Assembly: GCA_022592445.1 (NCBI GenBank)
Contig: JABYQR010000183.1
Location: 1-64,000, forward strand
Reading direction: 5' to 3'
Length of the DNA: 64,000 nucleotides
From: Cytidiella melzeri
Lineage: Eukaryota > Basidiomycota > Agaricomycetes > Polyporales > Irpicaceae
Shown: positions 13,421 to 23,446 of the stretch, one piece after another
Layout of the letters: every line of letters starts with the position of its first letter
Position numbering within the stretch: position 1 is the first letter of the stretch
Made by a program: the position numbers and the translations under genes
The notes under the pieces: generated by a model
What the model was told of the DNA's origin: nothing
Database searches by the model: none
The model's input: the letters and a program-made list of their open reading frames with translations, nothing else

Positions 13421-14355
13421 ATGACCTCTACAGCGCCGACCAACACACCCTCTAACACCCTCCTCCTCCGTCGGCAGCTCACTGAGCTCACCAAACGGCC
13501 CGTTGAAGGTTTCTCGGCAGGTACTGTAGACGTCCCCTCCGCTACATCGATCGTTCAAACGATAATAAATAGTAACATTCGCGTTCGAAAGGCCTTGTTG
13601 ATGACAATAATCTTTACGAGTGGGATGTCATGATCATCGGGTATGCTCTGGTCCATGTCTGTCTGTCCGCCACCCTTCGTAGCTCATTCAGCAACTCTCT
13701 TCCAGGCCGCCAGACACGCTGTAGTGCGTGTTTTCGCTGTTGTCGCACAAGTTGTTCCTGTTGCACTTAACTATATTCCAGTGAAGGTGGATTCTTTAAA
13801 GCACGTTTGACGTTCCCCGAAGACTTTCCCATCCAACCTCCCAAACTACGCTTCATCACCCCCATGTGGCACCCTAACAGTACGTCCTACAGGATTGTTG
13901 TTACATCTATTGCATTGACGTCGGTGCAGTTTACCCAGATGGAGGGGTCTGCATATCGATCTTGGCGAGTTAACATATCTCCTCCTCCTGTCCAAATCCT
14001 CACCGAGCTCACAGCACCCTCCCGGCGAGGACCAGTACGGTTACGAAGACTCGGGCGAGCGATGGCTTCCAGTGCATACTGTGGAGTCAATAGTGCGTAA
14101 TCCATCGCATCAGCCACTTGTACCAATCTGAAGCCCGTTTTTAGCTTCTGAGCGTGATCTCCCTTCTCTCCTCTGACCGGCCGAACACGGACAGCCCAGC
14201 CAACGTTGACGCAGCCAAAGAAATTCGAGAGAACTTCGATGGTATGTTTCTTAGTGTTTCATCTCGGATGAATATCCATTCACCGTCCTGTCGCAGCATA
14301 CAAGAAGAAGGTTCGCCGTCTTGTGCGGAGGAGTGCTGAGGAGGCGTTTGATTAG
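13421..14355 (+). CDS. UBC7: Ubiquitin-conjugating enzyme E2, Ubc7/UBE2G type
   Basis: An E2 of about 177 residues for ER-associated degradation. ATG at 13421 (MTSTAPTNTPSNTLLLRRQL). Spliced text includes the E2 core FPEDFPIQPPKLRF, then MWHPNIYPDGGVCISIL, where Cys96 is the catalytic cysteine. After it comes HPPGEDQYGYEDSGERWLPV, the acidic-loop insertion that marks the Ubc7/Cdc34 group. The C terminus is KKKVRRLVRRSAEEAFD, stop at 14353-14355. Exons join in phase at every border checked. The intron after CISIL starts with GC rather than GT (13965-14014). Known role: works with Cue1 and the Hrd1/Doa10 ligases at the ER membrane. The neighbouring BiP gene also serves the ER but is not linked in any operon sense. 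Confidence 0.95.
13965..14014 (+). other. GC-AG intron in UBC7
   Basis: The exon codes ...CISIL and ends TTG at 13964. The next bases are GCGAGT, and the intron closes with CACAG at 14014. Removing exactly 50 bases puts CACCCTCCCGGC (HPPG) in frame, as every Ubc7 requires. No GT donor nearby gives this join. Confidence 0.85.
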
Positions 14356-14721
14356 CACGTCGTCTTCATCACACCTCCTCTACTGGCTCTTCCGCCGTCA
14401 CATTGTTTTCGTCACATTAATACTGTGTACTTTATCGCTTTTCCAACCTCGCAGCTTTAGGCTTGTTGAGCGCTTTCAGTGTCATCCGACTAGATCATTT
14501 CTTGTCTCCTTGCATATGCTGCTGTACCGTGAACATATACATCTCCCAACATTGTCTACATCACGAGAAATCTTGGTACATGGTCAGCTACAGTCATGAC
14601 TTTCTTGAGCCATGTTCGCATAGGAGGGATGCATGTTCAGCAAAAATCTTCCTCGTGTAGTTGTACATAGTTCATGAACCCATACGTCCTGTTATTTCGA
14701 CCAATTGATCAGCACCGAACA
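14356..14721. other. Convergent 3' flanks of UBC7 and the MLKL-like gene
   Basis: 366 bases between two stop codons facing each other. Only 3' UTR sequence is expected. No further gene, repeat or RNA seen. Confidence 0.5.
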
Positions 14722-17700
14722 TCACAACAAACCACAGCATATAAACTCAGAAACGCACCCTTCCAGCCCCCAAATACACTTTGCTTGCATCGGTGGCCTC
14801 TGAGCCTGCAAAGCCGGTGGCAAATAAACCGGGGCATCCGAGATATACGGCTCGTGTTCCTTTGCAACAGAAGTGTACGCATAGAACACCGCCGGAGGTG
14901 GCGGGCCAAACCCTGGGATCGAATGCTGAAAATGACGGTGGTGGGCATGCGTCCCGCCAAATTGAGGAGCAGGAAACCCTGGGCTACGATGCGTATGCGA
15001 GGATGGGATGCTGCGAGTGTCGTGAATTATGAAACGTTGGTCTATACCGGCTCGGGTTACTGCAACGCATCGATAAGTCATGGCACAATCGGTGTCTGAC
15101 CGTGGTGTACCCACCGAGCATAAGATCTTGAGGCTTGACTCCGTGGGCAAGTGCGAGCTCAGGAGCACGATGGAGAAGCGTCTTCCATGCGTCGCTAACG
15201 TATCGCACAGCTTCCTCGTGAACAAGATTCACGTTTTGGCGTGAACCTGCTTCGATCACTAGAGGCCAGCTGGCGATAGTTGAGGCCCTTTTTACTGTCA
15301 GCGGATACATACAAAACTCACCTATAGACATCCCCTGGTAGCAAGAACGGCTGCAGATCCTGCTGATCAAACCGCCCAAAGTCAAAGTGTATTTTCCGCC
15401 CCGTGGCATGCGTAGTGAGATCGAGGTCCACCAAACCTTCATCGAGGACATTGGCAATCCGCACGAAAGACTTGATTTGTTCTCCCGGTGGGACATACCC
15501 TACATCGCCCAGTTTGAACATGTAAGCCGGGACAAAATTGTGGTTCCACGAGTGGCCATGTGTTCTGGCACGGATGGCAGCCATGCGGATCATGGGTAAG
15601 GACAATGGTTCAGCCTCTTCGTCTTCGTCGTCGTCGAGTAGCTCCTGCAGACGAGCGGACGCTTCGTGGCACTCGTCATTTCCGCTGGGAAGGACGGATC
15701 GGACGATGAGCCCGAGGTGATTTACTTTTCTTTGCATCTCCGGTGAACCTAGGCTTATGATGAGTGATGCAAGCTTGTGATAATCCAGAGCTATTGTCAC
15801 CTGTGTCGTCAGGGTTATATGGGCGACTCGACAGGCCTCTGTTCGGTATGAGCTGTCGTCGGAGTGGAATGTCAATGAAAGAGGGGAGAAGGACGATATT
15901 CAAACTCACTTACCTGAATAAAAATGTCGCGTATAGAATGGGCCAGTCCAAAGTTGCGCCACGATTGCATGTTATACACTTCCGGTGGAGGCAAGCCCAT
16001 AACCATTGTATCGTATCCTTCAATTCTGAAGCTTGCGTGCTAATCATCTCAAGTCAGATCTTTTGATGCGTCTGTAACAGCTACGCACTTCTACGTAGTC
16101 TTGAATTTTCGAATCAGTCAGAGACAGCTGACGTTGCATATATATAGCAGCATCCTAGCATTTATGTTGAGGGTAATGCTCGTGTAGTGAATGGAGGAGA
16201 CGTACGAATATATCTTTGTACTAGAAGATTGAACAATTAACGTAAGACCTCGACCCCAAGATTTACACTCACGAAGCGGATCAAGAGACGCGCGCAGTCT
16301 AGAAGGCTAGCGTTCTTGAGCGCATCAAGGACCATGGCCTGTGGCAGACGGGTCTGGACTGTGGCAACCGGGGTTCTTCAGAGACGTACCTCGTCGCTGG
16401 AGAAAACAATACGTACCATTAGCGAGCAAGATGAAAGGTGTAGGTGTGTCAGTTCCGGAGTAGCCAACCATTTGAGGCAAGTTGGGATGGCTGTCCAAGA
16501 TATGTAAGCCGCTGATGTCACAGCAATCTGCTCGCTGTGTGCTTACTATACGTTCTGCAGTGTCTTCACATCTCTTAACCACCTCTGTTGCAGTTGAATC
16601 ATCAGACACATGCCCACGTTACAGATAGACTGATTCCGAACCTTTGCAGCTGGACCGTAAGGACCCTCGTACTGCAGCATTGAAAGGTGCCGGCCGTTCA
16701 CTTGTACGTCTCTGGCTCCTGCCCACCATCCGGACTTGATCTTTGAGTGAGATTTCAGTGCCACTTCCGACTGGTGATACCTACGGAACTGGGGTAGAGG
16801 TTATGAGATCAAGCCTTTCACCGGAGGAACTTGCTATTACCCCTCGGTCGTCCAATGTATCCAACTCGGCCTGGACGTGTTTGTTTTGAGAAGCAGATCC
16901 GGTAATGATAGCGGCGGGCACAGCGCTCTCAATAGACGACGCATCGACGACTGTGAAGTCATCTGACAGATCTTGTTGAGAGATCAACGCTCCCTCGCTG
17001 AACGTCATAGAACGCTTATGCACCAAAATGAGAACACAATATATAGTATATGACACATTGGTATGCTTACGGGTGTGTCGCAAACCTCTGTCCCAGAGTA
17101 CAGCCCTGCGACGTCACCTGCTGGCCGCAACACCTCTTCCGAAAAAGTAGTGCTCCGACTATCATCCAAAGTCTGCGACCGTCCGATGGTATAGTGGATG
17201 TGAATCAAAGTCGCGATCTAAATGCGTACAATCAGATGGCACGGATCGAGGGACTTCGCAAGGTTTGGATATATACCTGGAAGGACCGGGCTGCGTCGTC
17301 CACTAGGAGATTGTACTCTACGAGCGCGGTTTCTATGGTCTTCTTCCGCATAAGCCTGTTTCGCCATTTGCTCTCAGCTTCTTGCGTTAGATCGTCGTGG
17401 ATGGCCTGCAGAGTCCTGAAGTGACGTGAGATAGCTGCAGACGCGGAAAACGTTGACTAAACCATACCCCTCAAACTTTGTAATCGTTTTCAATAATGGT
17501 TCTGGAGCGTCCTCCCAGCGACCGTCCATGGCATCCCGGAGGTCTGTCAGCAGTCTCAGACATCGGCTCGCTAGACGATAACATTCGTCCCTGTTCGTTT
17601 GGATATCCTACGTCTCAACAAGGGTGGTCAGGGATGCCTTGACACCCGACAGCCCTTGTACTCACCTGAATAGTCTTGAAAATGAGCAACAAGATCCCAG

Positions 17701-17824
17701 TAGCTACTCGCGCCGGCGGGAACTGGAGCATGTCCGCTAGCTCATGCGTTATGGCTGTTGTCGCAACGGCGACCGTCAAAGCATTCTCTGCTGTCAGTCT
17801 TCTGCGGACAAATCGTATGGTCAT
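14722..17824 (-). CDS. MLKL-like protein: N-terminal four-helix domain plus degenerate kinase fold
   Basis: About 690 residues. The N-terminal part starts MTIRFVRRRLTAENALTVAV at 17824 and continues ADMLQFPPARVATGILLLIF, then DIQTNRDECYRLASRCLRLL, then EYNLLVDDAARSFQ. This helical text matches what is annotated in many basidiomycete proteins as an MLKL-like N-terminal domain. A disordered linker follows. A kinase-like lobe comes next: YHQSEVALKSHSKIKSGWW, LSMLQYEGPYGP, RWLRDVKTLQNVYHPNLPQM, then PFILLAN. I see no glycine loop, no VAIK lysine, no HRD and no DFG, so it should be catalytically dead. The C-terminal part (FVPAYMFKLGDVGYVPPGEQ ... LALAHGVKPQDLML) is unrecognised; stop at 14722. All junctions from the second exon on join in phase. 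An open frame at 17941-18132 could be a 5' exon, but its donor does not match the acceptor phase. Function unknown; animal and plant proteins of this design drive cell death (known), a fungal role is inference. Confidence 0.65.
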
Positions 17825-18262
17825 CGTCGTGGGCTCATGGAGAAGATGCAGGCTCTGACCGCTGTTGCAAGCTCATTATAAGTAGGGAGTGCAACTCATG
17901 CGATGCAGTAGCAACGATCTGCCAGCTGCCACCGCTTTGAGTGTCGTACCTGATGCGGATCTAGATCGACGCGTAGAGATCTAGGAATCACCCATAGTAC
18001 ATAGCCGGGATTTGGTGCAAGCTTGATAGGACTATAATACCTGAAAGTAAGTACTAAGTAGGGTAGCTGAGTCGGTGGTACATGTTGAAGTCTTTGCTCG
18101 AGGTACTTCATACAGTGAACCGCGACGTTCATGCTTTCATGCCCGCGTGGCTGCGAGCGTGGGGAAGGGACGCGTTCAAGTTAGCGCCACTATAAGATAC
18201 TTAGTAACCTCACCTTGCACACGACCCAACGTTCTTCACGACCCCCACTACTGGACGTAGAA

Positions 18263-19149
18263 ATGGCCTCCATTGTGTACAGAAATTATATGGGCGAGTC
18301 AGATTTGCCTCATATCATGGCTTTAGTTCAACACGAACTTAGCGAGCCGTATGTGATCTACACCTATCGGTATTTCCTGCATCAGTGGTACGTGCGCTAT
18401 CCCTCCTTAGTTCCTGCATAGCATGCAAGCTGACCCACTTGGTTGAATGTAGGCCGCAGTTGTCTTACCTTGTACGTGATTGATGCACCATGAAGATGTT
18501 CAACTAACTGCAGAACAAAGGCTTATCCAGCAGGATCGTCTGAGCCGGTTGGCGTGATCGTGTGTAAGCAGAGCTTTCACCACGAAGACCGAACCAGAAA
18601 CCGTGGGTATATAGCCATGCTCAGTGTGCATCGCAACTGGCGAAAACGAGGAATAGGTGAGTCTGAAGTCCATGTGTTATGTATATTTGTAGGTAACTAA
18701 CGGAACACCCTAGCAAGTACCCTGGTTAACAGATCTGTCGAGAATATGAGGAAAGCAGGTGCAGTGGAGGCATGTCTATAACACGTCGCTAGCAGAGCAC
18801 CTTTATACTCATCGCCTGCTAGGTTGTTCTAGAAACCGAGTTTGATAACTCCGCAGCCCTTTCGCTGTACGAATCTCTGGGCTTCATCCGAGAAAAACGG
18901 CTGTTCCGTTTCTATCTCAATGGCAAGGACGCTTTTCGTCTTGTTCTTGCCGTGGCACCTCTTGCAGCGGAGGAGAAGGGAGATGAATCCGACATTCAGT
19001 CAATATTGTCGCTGGTGCCCGACATACCGCTTGTGCATAGAAAACACATCCCCCTCACGCGTCCCTCAGTACTGCTAGCCCCGCCGATCCGCACATTCCA
19101 GATACCGTCTTTGGATTATGACTCTGACGACGAAGTTTCTACCCGTTAA
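18263..19149 (+). CDS. NAA30: N-alpha-acetyltransferase Naa30/Mak3, NatC catalytic subunit
   Basis: A GNAT-fold acetyltransferase of about 225 residues that acetylates protein N termini beginning Met-Leu/Ile/Phe (known for NatC). ATG at 18263. Spliced text includes [18 protein letters not shown], then [14 protein letters not shown], then [20 protein letters not shown], where RKRGIA is the acetyl-CoA binding motif (R/Q-x-x-G-x-A). [20 protein letters not shown] and [20 protein letters not shown] are strongly Naa30-like. The C-terminal tail after about residue 160 ([14 protein letters not shown] ... SDDEVSTR) is an extension of the usual family length. Its start codon lies only about 440 bases from that of the MLKL-like gene on the other strand. 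Introns are short and spread through the first half. Confidence 0.92.
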
Positions 19150-19264
19150 GTTCTACTTCCTTAATAGCCCACTCTGGATCCGTTCTCGTCCTGCACCAGC
19201 TCTAGCTGATATGTCGGTCCTCTTGCAGTAACTTATTCCCATGCTGTATATTCCACCACACGGG

Positions 19265-20115
19265 TTCTCTGTTCTCTATATTTGTACAACTGATGCTGTT
19301 TCTTGCGGGCATGTGCACTTGCACCGAAACTGACAGTATGTCGTCGCAAGTTCTTGGCCGTGTCTGCTAGAAGCAGTGGACGAAACTCGACGGTATCGGT
19401 GGCCTGATGACTATGTGTTTTGGCCAGACTGTGTCCTGCTCAGGGTCGAAAGTGGTGAAGTGCTTCAGCGTGACAACACGCCTTGATCTGAGGCTTACGC
19501 TGATCGGCATTGTACTAGCACTGATGTTTCTCTTCACCACTAATTTGTTAAAAAACATACAGTGGTCCAGCGAGGACGCAGTCTCGACGCATCGCGTTTT
19601 CGTTTCCCATTCTGTTTTATGCTCTTCCCGGTAAATATCTGCTTGTGTGCCGTTTCCGCGCGTGCGGGAAAGGATCGGTACGCTGATTGAGCATCCACAG
19701 ACTTGAGCTCAAAGTGAGATATATTTCAAGTGGTAGACCTGCTCAGCGCAACCTTGTCGGCAGTCCTCTACCTGTTGGGTGAGTGGCATATACGTATTCG
19801 CAGGCTTGGAGCCCGCTGACCGTTACTTATAGGCACTGTGGAAAGCGTCGTAACGACCATGTTTAGGAAACTCTTCCGCTCCTCCGAGTCCATTTGCCAG
19901 TTTCACCAATGTTTCACGACTTATCGGTGATGCCGCGAAGAAAGCAATCGGCAGGAACTTGATGAAACACTGTGCTCGACACGAACCGTCTCATGGGCTT
20001 CATGATCAAACAAGTCAAATTCGTCCTACAGGTTGTACGAATACTTAAGTCACACCGTCTGTAGACTCCTGAGGAGGTCAGCGAGGCTCTTGCGGTTCGA
20101 GTGATTTAGTTGAGA
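19265..20115 (+). pseudogene. Decayed tandem duplicate of the BiP promoter and 5' coding region
   Basis: Several blocks here align in order with the intact BiP gene about 1.0-1.1 kb downstream. CATGTGCACTTGCAC at about 19310 matches 20345. CTCTTCACCACTA at 19532 matches the bases just before the BiP ATG. GTCCAGCGAGGACGCAGTCT at 19564 matches the signal-peptide exon at 20673. CCGCGCGTGCGG matches the signal cleavage region. CTTATCGGTGATGCCGCGAA near 19922 matches the VGDAAKN codons. AACACTGTGCTCGAC near 19967 matches [28 protein letters not shown] near 20068 matches SPEEIS. The ATG is lost, frames are broken by indels and stops, and homology ends after roughly 130 BiP codons, so this is a truncated pseudogene. 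The alignment was done by eye. Confidence 0.8.
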
Positions 20116-20496
20116 ACATGAACGGCCGCTGGGGGCGAGCCTCCTAGTAGCTCTCCCCTCTCTTGTCCTTCCTTTCGGGCGTATTTTTGCTCGTAGAGAG
20201 TCGATCAACACGCTTCTGCTTTCTGATCATATTCGTATACTGTGACTGATGGGAGTTGACTCAATCGACAATTCGAATTCGATACACTACACGTACTCGC
20301 TGTTCTCGATGTTTCTACAACCTATGATATTTCTTTCTACCGAGCATGTGCACTTGCACGCGACACGCCGCGACATTGTCGCAAGAACTGGGTCCCATTT
20401 GCTAGACTCAGCTGATGAGGCGATGAGGTATCACCAGGCTGTGTATGGCCAGTTTTTGCGACGTGTCAGAGGCAGTCAGACAATGATGAAGCTCAC

Positions 20497-20600
20497 CGAC
20501 GTGGCATCAGACCCCGGACACCTGTGATGTGCTTGCCATACAGGGTATACATTTCGGGGTCCTACTGACGTGGCGTAAAGACTGCTGTCTGCTTTATATT
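20497..20600 (+). promoter_or_regulatory. BiP promoter: two ACGTG unfolded-protein-type elements and a TATA box
   Basis: CGACGTGG at 20497-20504 and TGACGTGG at 20566-20573 both carry the ACGTG core bound by Hac1/XBP1-type factors (known consensus). TTTATATT at 20593-20600 is a probable TATA box, about 55 bases before the ATG. That these respond to ER stress is inference from the motif and the gene. Confidence 0.55.
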
Positions 20601-20652
20601 ACGCGCCTCACTCGCCTCAGACCAGCACGATCCTCTCTTTCTCTTCACCACC

Positions 20653-21726
20653 ATGTCTCGGTTCTCCAGCCGTCCAACGAGGACGCAGTCTCGTCGCCTC
20701 GCGTCCTCGCTGTCTCTTCTCTTCTTTGCTCTTCTTGCTATTATTCTCTTGTGCCCCGTCTCCGCGCGTGCGGATGCCGACGAAAAGAACTACGGGACGG
20801 TCATTGGTATCGGTGCGTAGCCCTGCTAGCTCCCGCTACATAGCTATCGAAACTGATTCAATGTTCACAGATTTGGGTACCACGTAAGTTCAACGAAAGT
20901 ATGTGTCCCGAGTGGGAGATCTAACTGGCGTGAATTCCGGTTTGCAGCTATTCTTGTGTAGGGTAGGTGAATTTCTCTGCAATCGTCGGCTCGCAGTGCG
21001 CTGACTATTGTGTGCAGTGTACACAATAAGGGCCGTGTTGAAATCATCGCCAATGACCAGGGTCACCGTATCACTCCTTCGTGGGTCGCTTTCGGTGATG
21101 AAGAACGTCTTGTCGGTGATGCCGCCAAGAACGCCTATGCCACCAACCCTCAAAATACGGTCTTCGACGCGAAACGTCTCATCGGCCGCAAAATGGACGA
21201 CCCCGAGATCATTCGGGACCAAAAGCACTGGCCATTCAAGGTCGTCAAGAAGAATGACAAGCCCGCTATTCAGGTCACGTACAAGCACACGGAAGTGCAA
21301 TTCGTACGTTTTGTTGCACTTGTTCCGCCCAAGGTACTCATTCAGACTGCTCGTAGAGCCCTGAGGAGATTTCCGCCATGGTCCTGAGCAAGATGAAGGA
21401 GACTGCTGAGGCATACCTCGGTCACCCTGTCACCCACGCCGTTGTTACTGTCCCTGCCTGTACGTTGTCCATCCCAATTATGACGATTTATTCACCAAAC
21501 TTCCTACTCAGATTTCAACGACGCCCAGCGTCAGGCTACCAAGGACGCCGGCACTATCGCGGGTCTTCAAGTTCTCCGCATCATTAACGAGCCTACTGCC
21601 GCCGCTATCGCCTACGGTCTTGACAAGAAGGGCGGTGAATCTCAGATCATTGTGTATGATCTCGGTGGAGGAACCTTCGATGTCTCCCTTCTGTCCATCG
21701 ATGACGGTGTCTTCGAAGTCCTGGCA

Positions 21727-21764
<38 letters not shown>

Positions 21765-23086
21765 TAACCGCGTCATGGACTACTTCATCAAGCAGTACAA
21801 GAAGAAGACCGGCACCGATGTTTCCAACAACCTCCGTGCTCTCGGTAAGCTGAAGCGTGAGGTTGAGAAGGCCAAGCGTCTACTCTCCAGCCAGCAGTCC
21901 ACTCGCCTGGAAATTGAGTCCTTCGAGAACGGTAACGACTTCTCCGAGACTCTCACTCGCGCCAAATTCGAGGAGCTCAACATCGATCTCTTCCGTAAGA
22001 CGATGAAGCCCGTCGAGCAGGTTCTCAAGGACGCAAACCTTAAGAAGGAGGACATCGACGAGATCGTCCTCGTTGGCGGTTCTACTCGTATTCCCAAGGT
22101 TCAACAGCTTCTTAAGGAGTACTTTGGAAAGGAACCTTCGAAGGGTATCAACCCCGACGAGGCTGTCGCTTATGGCGCCGCTGTCCAAGGTGGTATCCTC
22201 TCGGGTGACGAGTCCCTCGGCGACGTTGTTCTCGTCGACGTGAACCCTCTCACTCTCGGTATCGAGACTACTGGTGGAGTCATGACTAAGCTCATCCCTC
22301 GTAACACTGTCATTCCCACTCGCAAGAGTCAGATGTAAGTTCAAACTCTTAAGAATGATATGATCCGTTTCTGATAGACTCGTTTCAGCTTCTCCACCGC
22401 CGCTGATAACCAGCCTGTTGTGTTAATCCAGGTCTTCGAGGGTGAACGTTCGCTCACGAAGGACAACAACCTGCTTGGCAAGTTCGAGCTCACTGGTATT
22501 CCCCCGGCTCCTCGTGGTGTCCCTCAGATTGAGGTCATCTTTGAGATTGATGCCAACGGCGTGCTCAACGTCAAAGCCGCGGATAAGGGAACGTAAGTCC
22601 ATCTTTGCAAAGCTGTGTCTTGCTCCATGTATGATCACTAATTCCTCATGCGTTGATAGGGGCAAGTCCGAATCGATCACGATCAAGAACGAGAAGGGCC
22701 GTCTCTCTCCTGAGGAGATTGAGCGCATGGTCAAGGAGGCTGAGGAGTTCGCCGCAGAGGACGATGCGAACCGCAAGCGTATCGAGGCGCTCAACAGTCT
22801 CTCGACTTTCGTCTACAGCCTCAAGAGCCAAATCGGTGATCAGGAAGGCCTCGGCGGCAAGATCGACGATGACGACAAGAAGACGATCCTCGCCACAATC
22901 AAGGAGACGACGGACTGGATCGACGAGTACGGTCAGTCTGCGACCGCGGAGGACCTCGAGGAGAAGCTGGGTGAGGTGCAGGCGGTGGTTAACCCGATCA
23001 CGGCCAAGCTTTACGCAGGTGGCAACCAGTACGCCCCTGGCGATGACGACGAGCAAGAGCCTTTCCACTCCCATGATGAATTGTAG
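20653..23086 (+). CDS. KAR2: ER lumenal Hsp70 chaperone BiP/Kar2
   Basis: The ER Hsp70, about 670 residues. ATG at 20653 ([16 protein letters not shown]) opens a basic then hydrophobic signal peptide ([20 protein letters not shown]). The nucleotide-binding domain shows [42 protein letters not shown] and [14 protein letters not shown]. The substrate-binding domain follows after [15 protein letters not shown]. The protein ends [18 protein letters not shown] is the ER retrieval signal. Stop at 23084-23086. Two exons are very small: 20871-20883 (13 nt) and 20948-20962 (15 nt) together code the phosphate-binding LGTTYSCVG segment. Known role: protein folding, translocation and ER-associated degradation in the ER lumen. 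A truncated decayed copy lies just upstream. Confidence 0.98.
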
Positions 23087-23446
23087 ACACGATTATACGT
23101 ACACGGGTAGTAATAATTATATTTATGCAATTTTCCAACATCGACCGTGTATCGAGGGATTGTGGGATTGTGCGGATGGTCATTACGCGGAATGTGCAGA
23201 TACGGTATGTGTGATTGGATGCAGAATGCTACAGAGTCTTTCGTGTCCCAGGCCAGGGAAAATATGTGTATCAGCGAAGCGAAACAAAAGTACAGGTGAA
23301 AAGGAGGAAACCGAGTTTGTCAAAACATTCTCTAACCTGATACATGACTGTCTGGTTGTCAGCTAAGAGAAAAGATATTCATGGTATCGATACACAACAA
23401 GGGTCGTCAGAGAACTCGTGAACACAGACAAAGAATGAGGGTTTCG
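23087..23446. other. Convergent 3' flanks of BiP and the C1 kinase
   Basis: 360 bases between two facing stop codons. AT-rich just after the BiP stop. No gene, RNA or repeat seen. Confidence 0.5.

Noticed and set aside
17941..18132. Possible first exon of the MLKL-like gene
   Set aside because: Its CAG|GTACGA donor is in phase 0, which does not fit the acceptor ahead of RLTAENAL; the ATG at 17824 needs no such exon.
21780..23074. Several long minus-strand frames under BiP
   Set aside because: They mirror the strong codon bias of the BiP coding strand and show no domain of their own.
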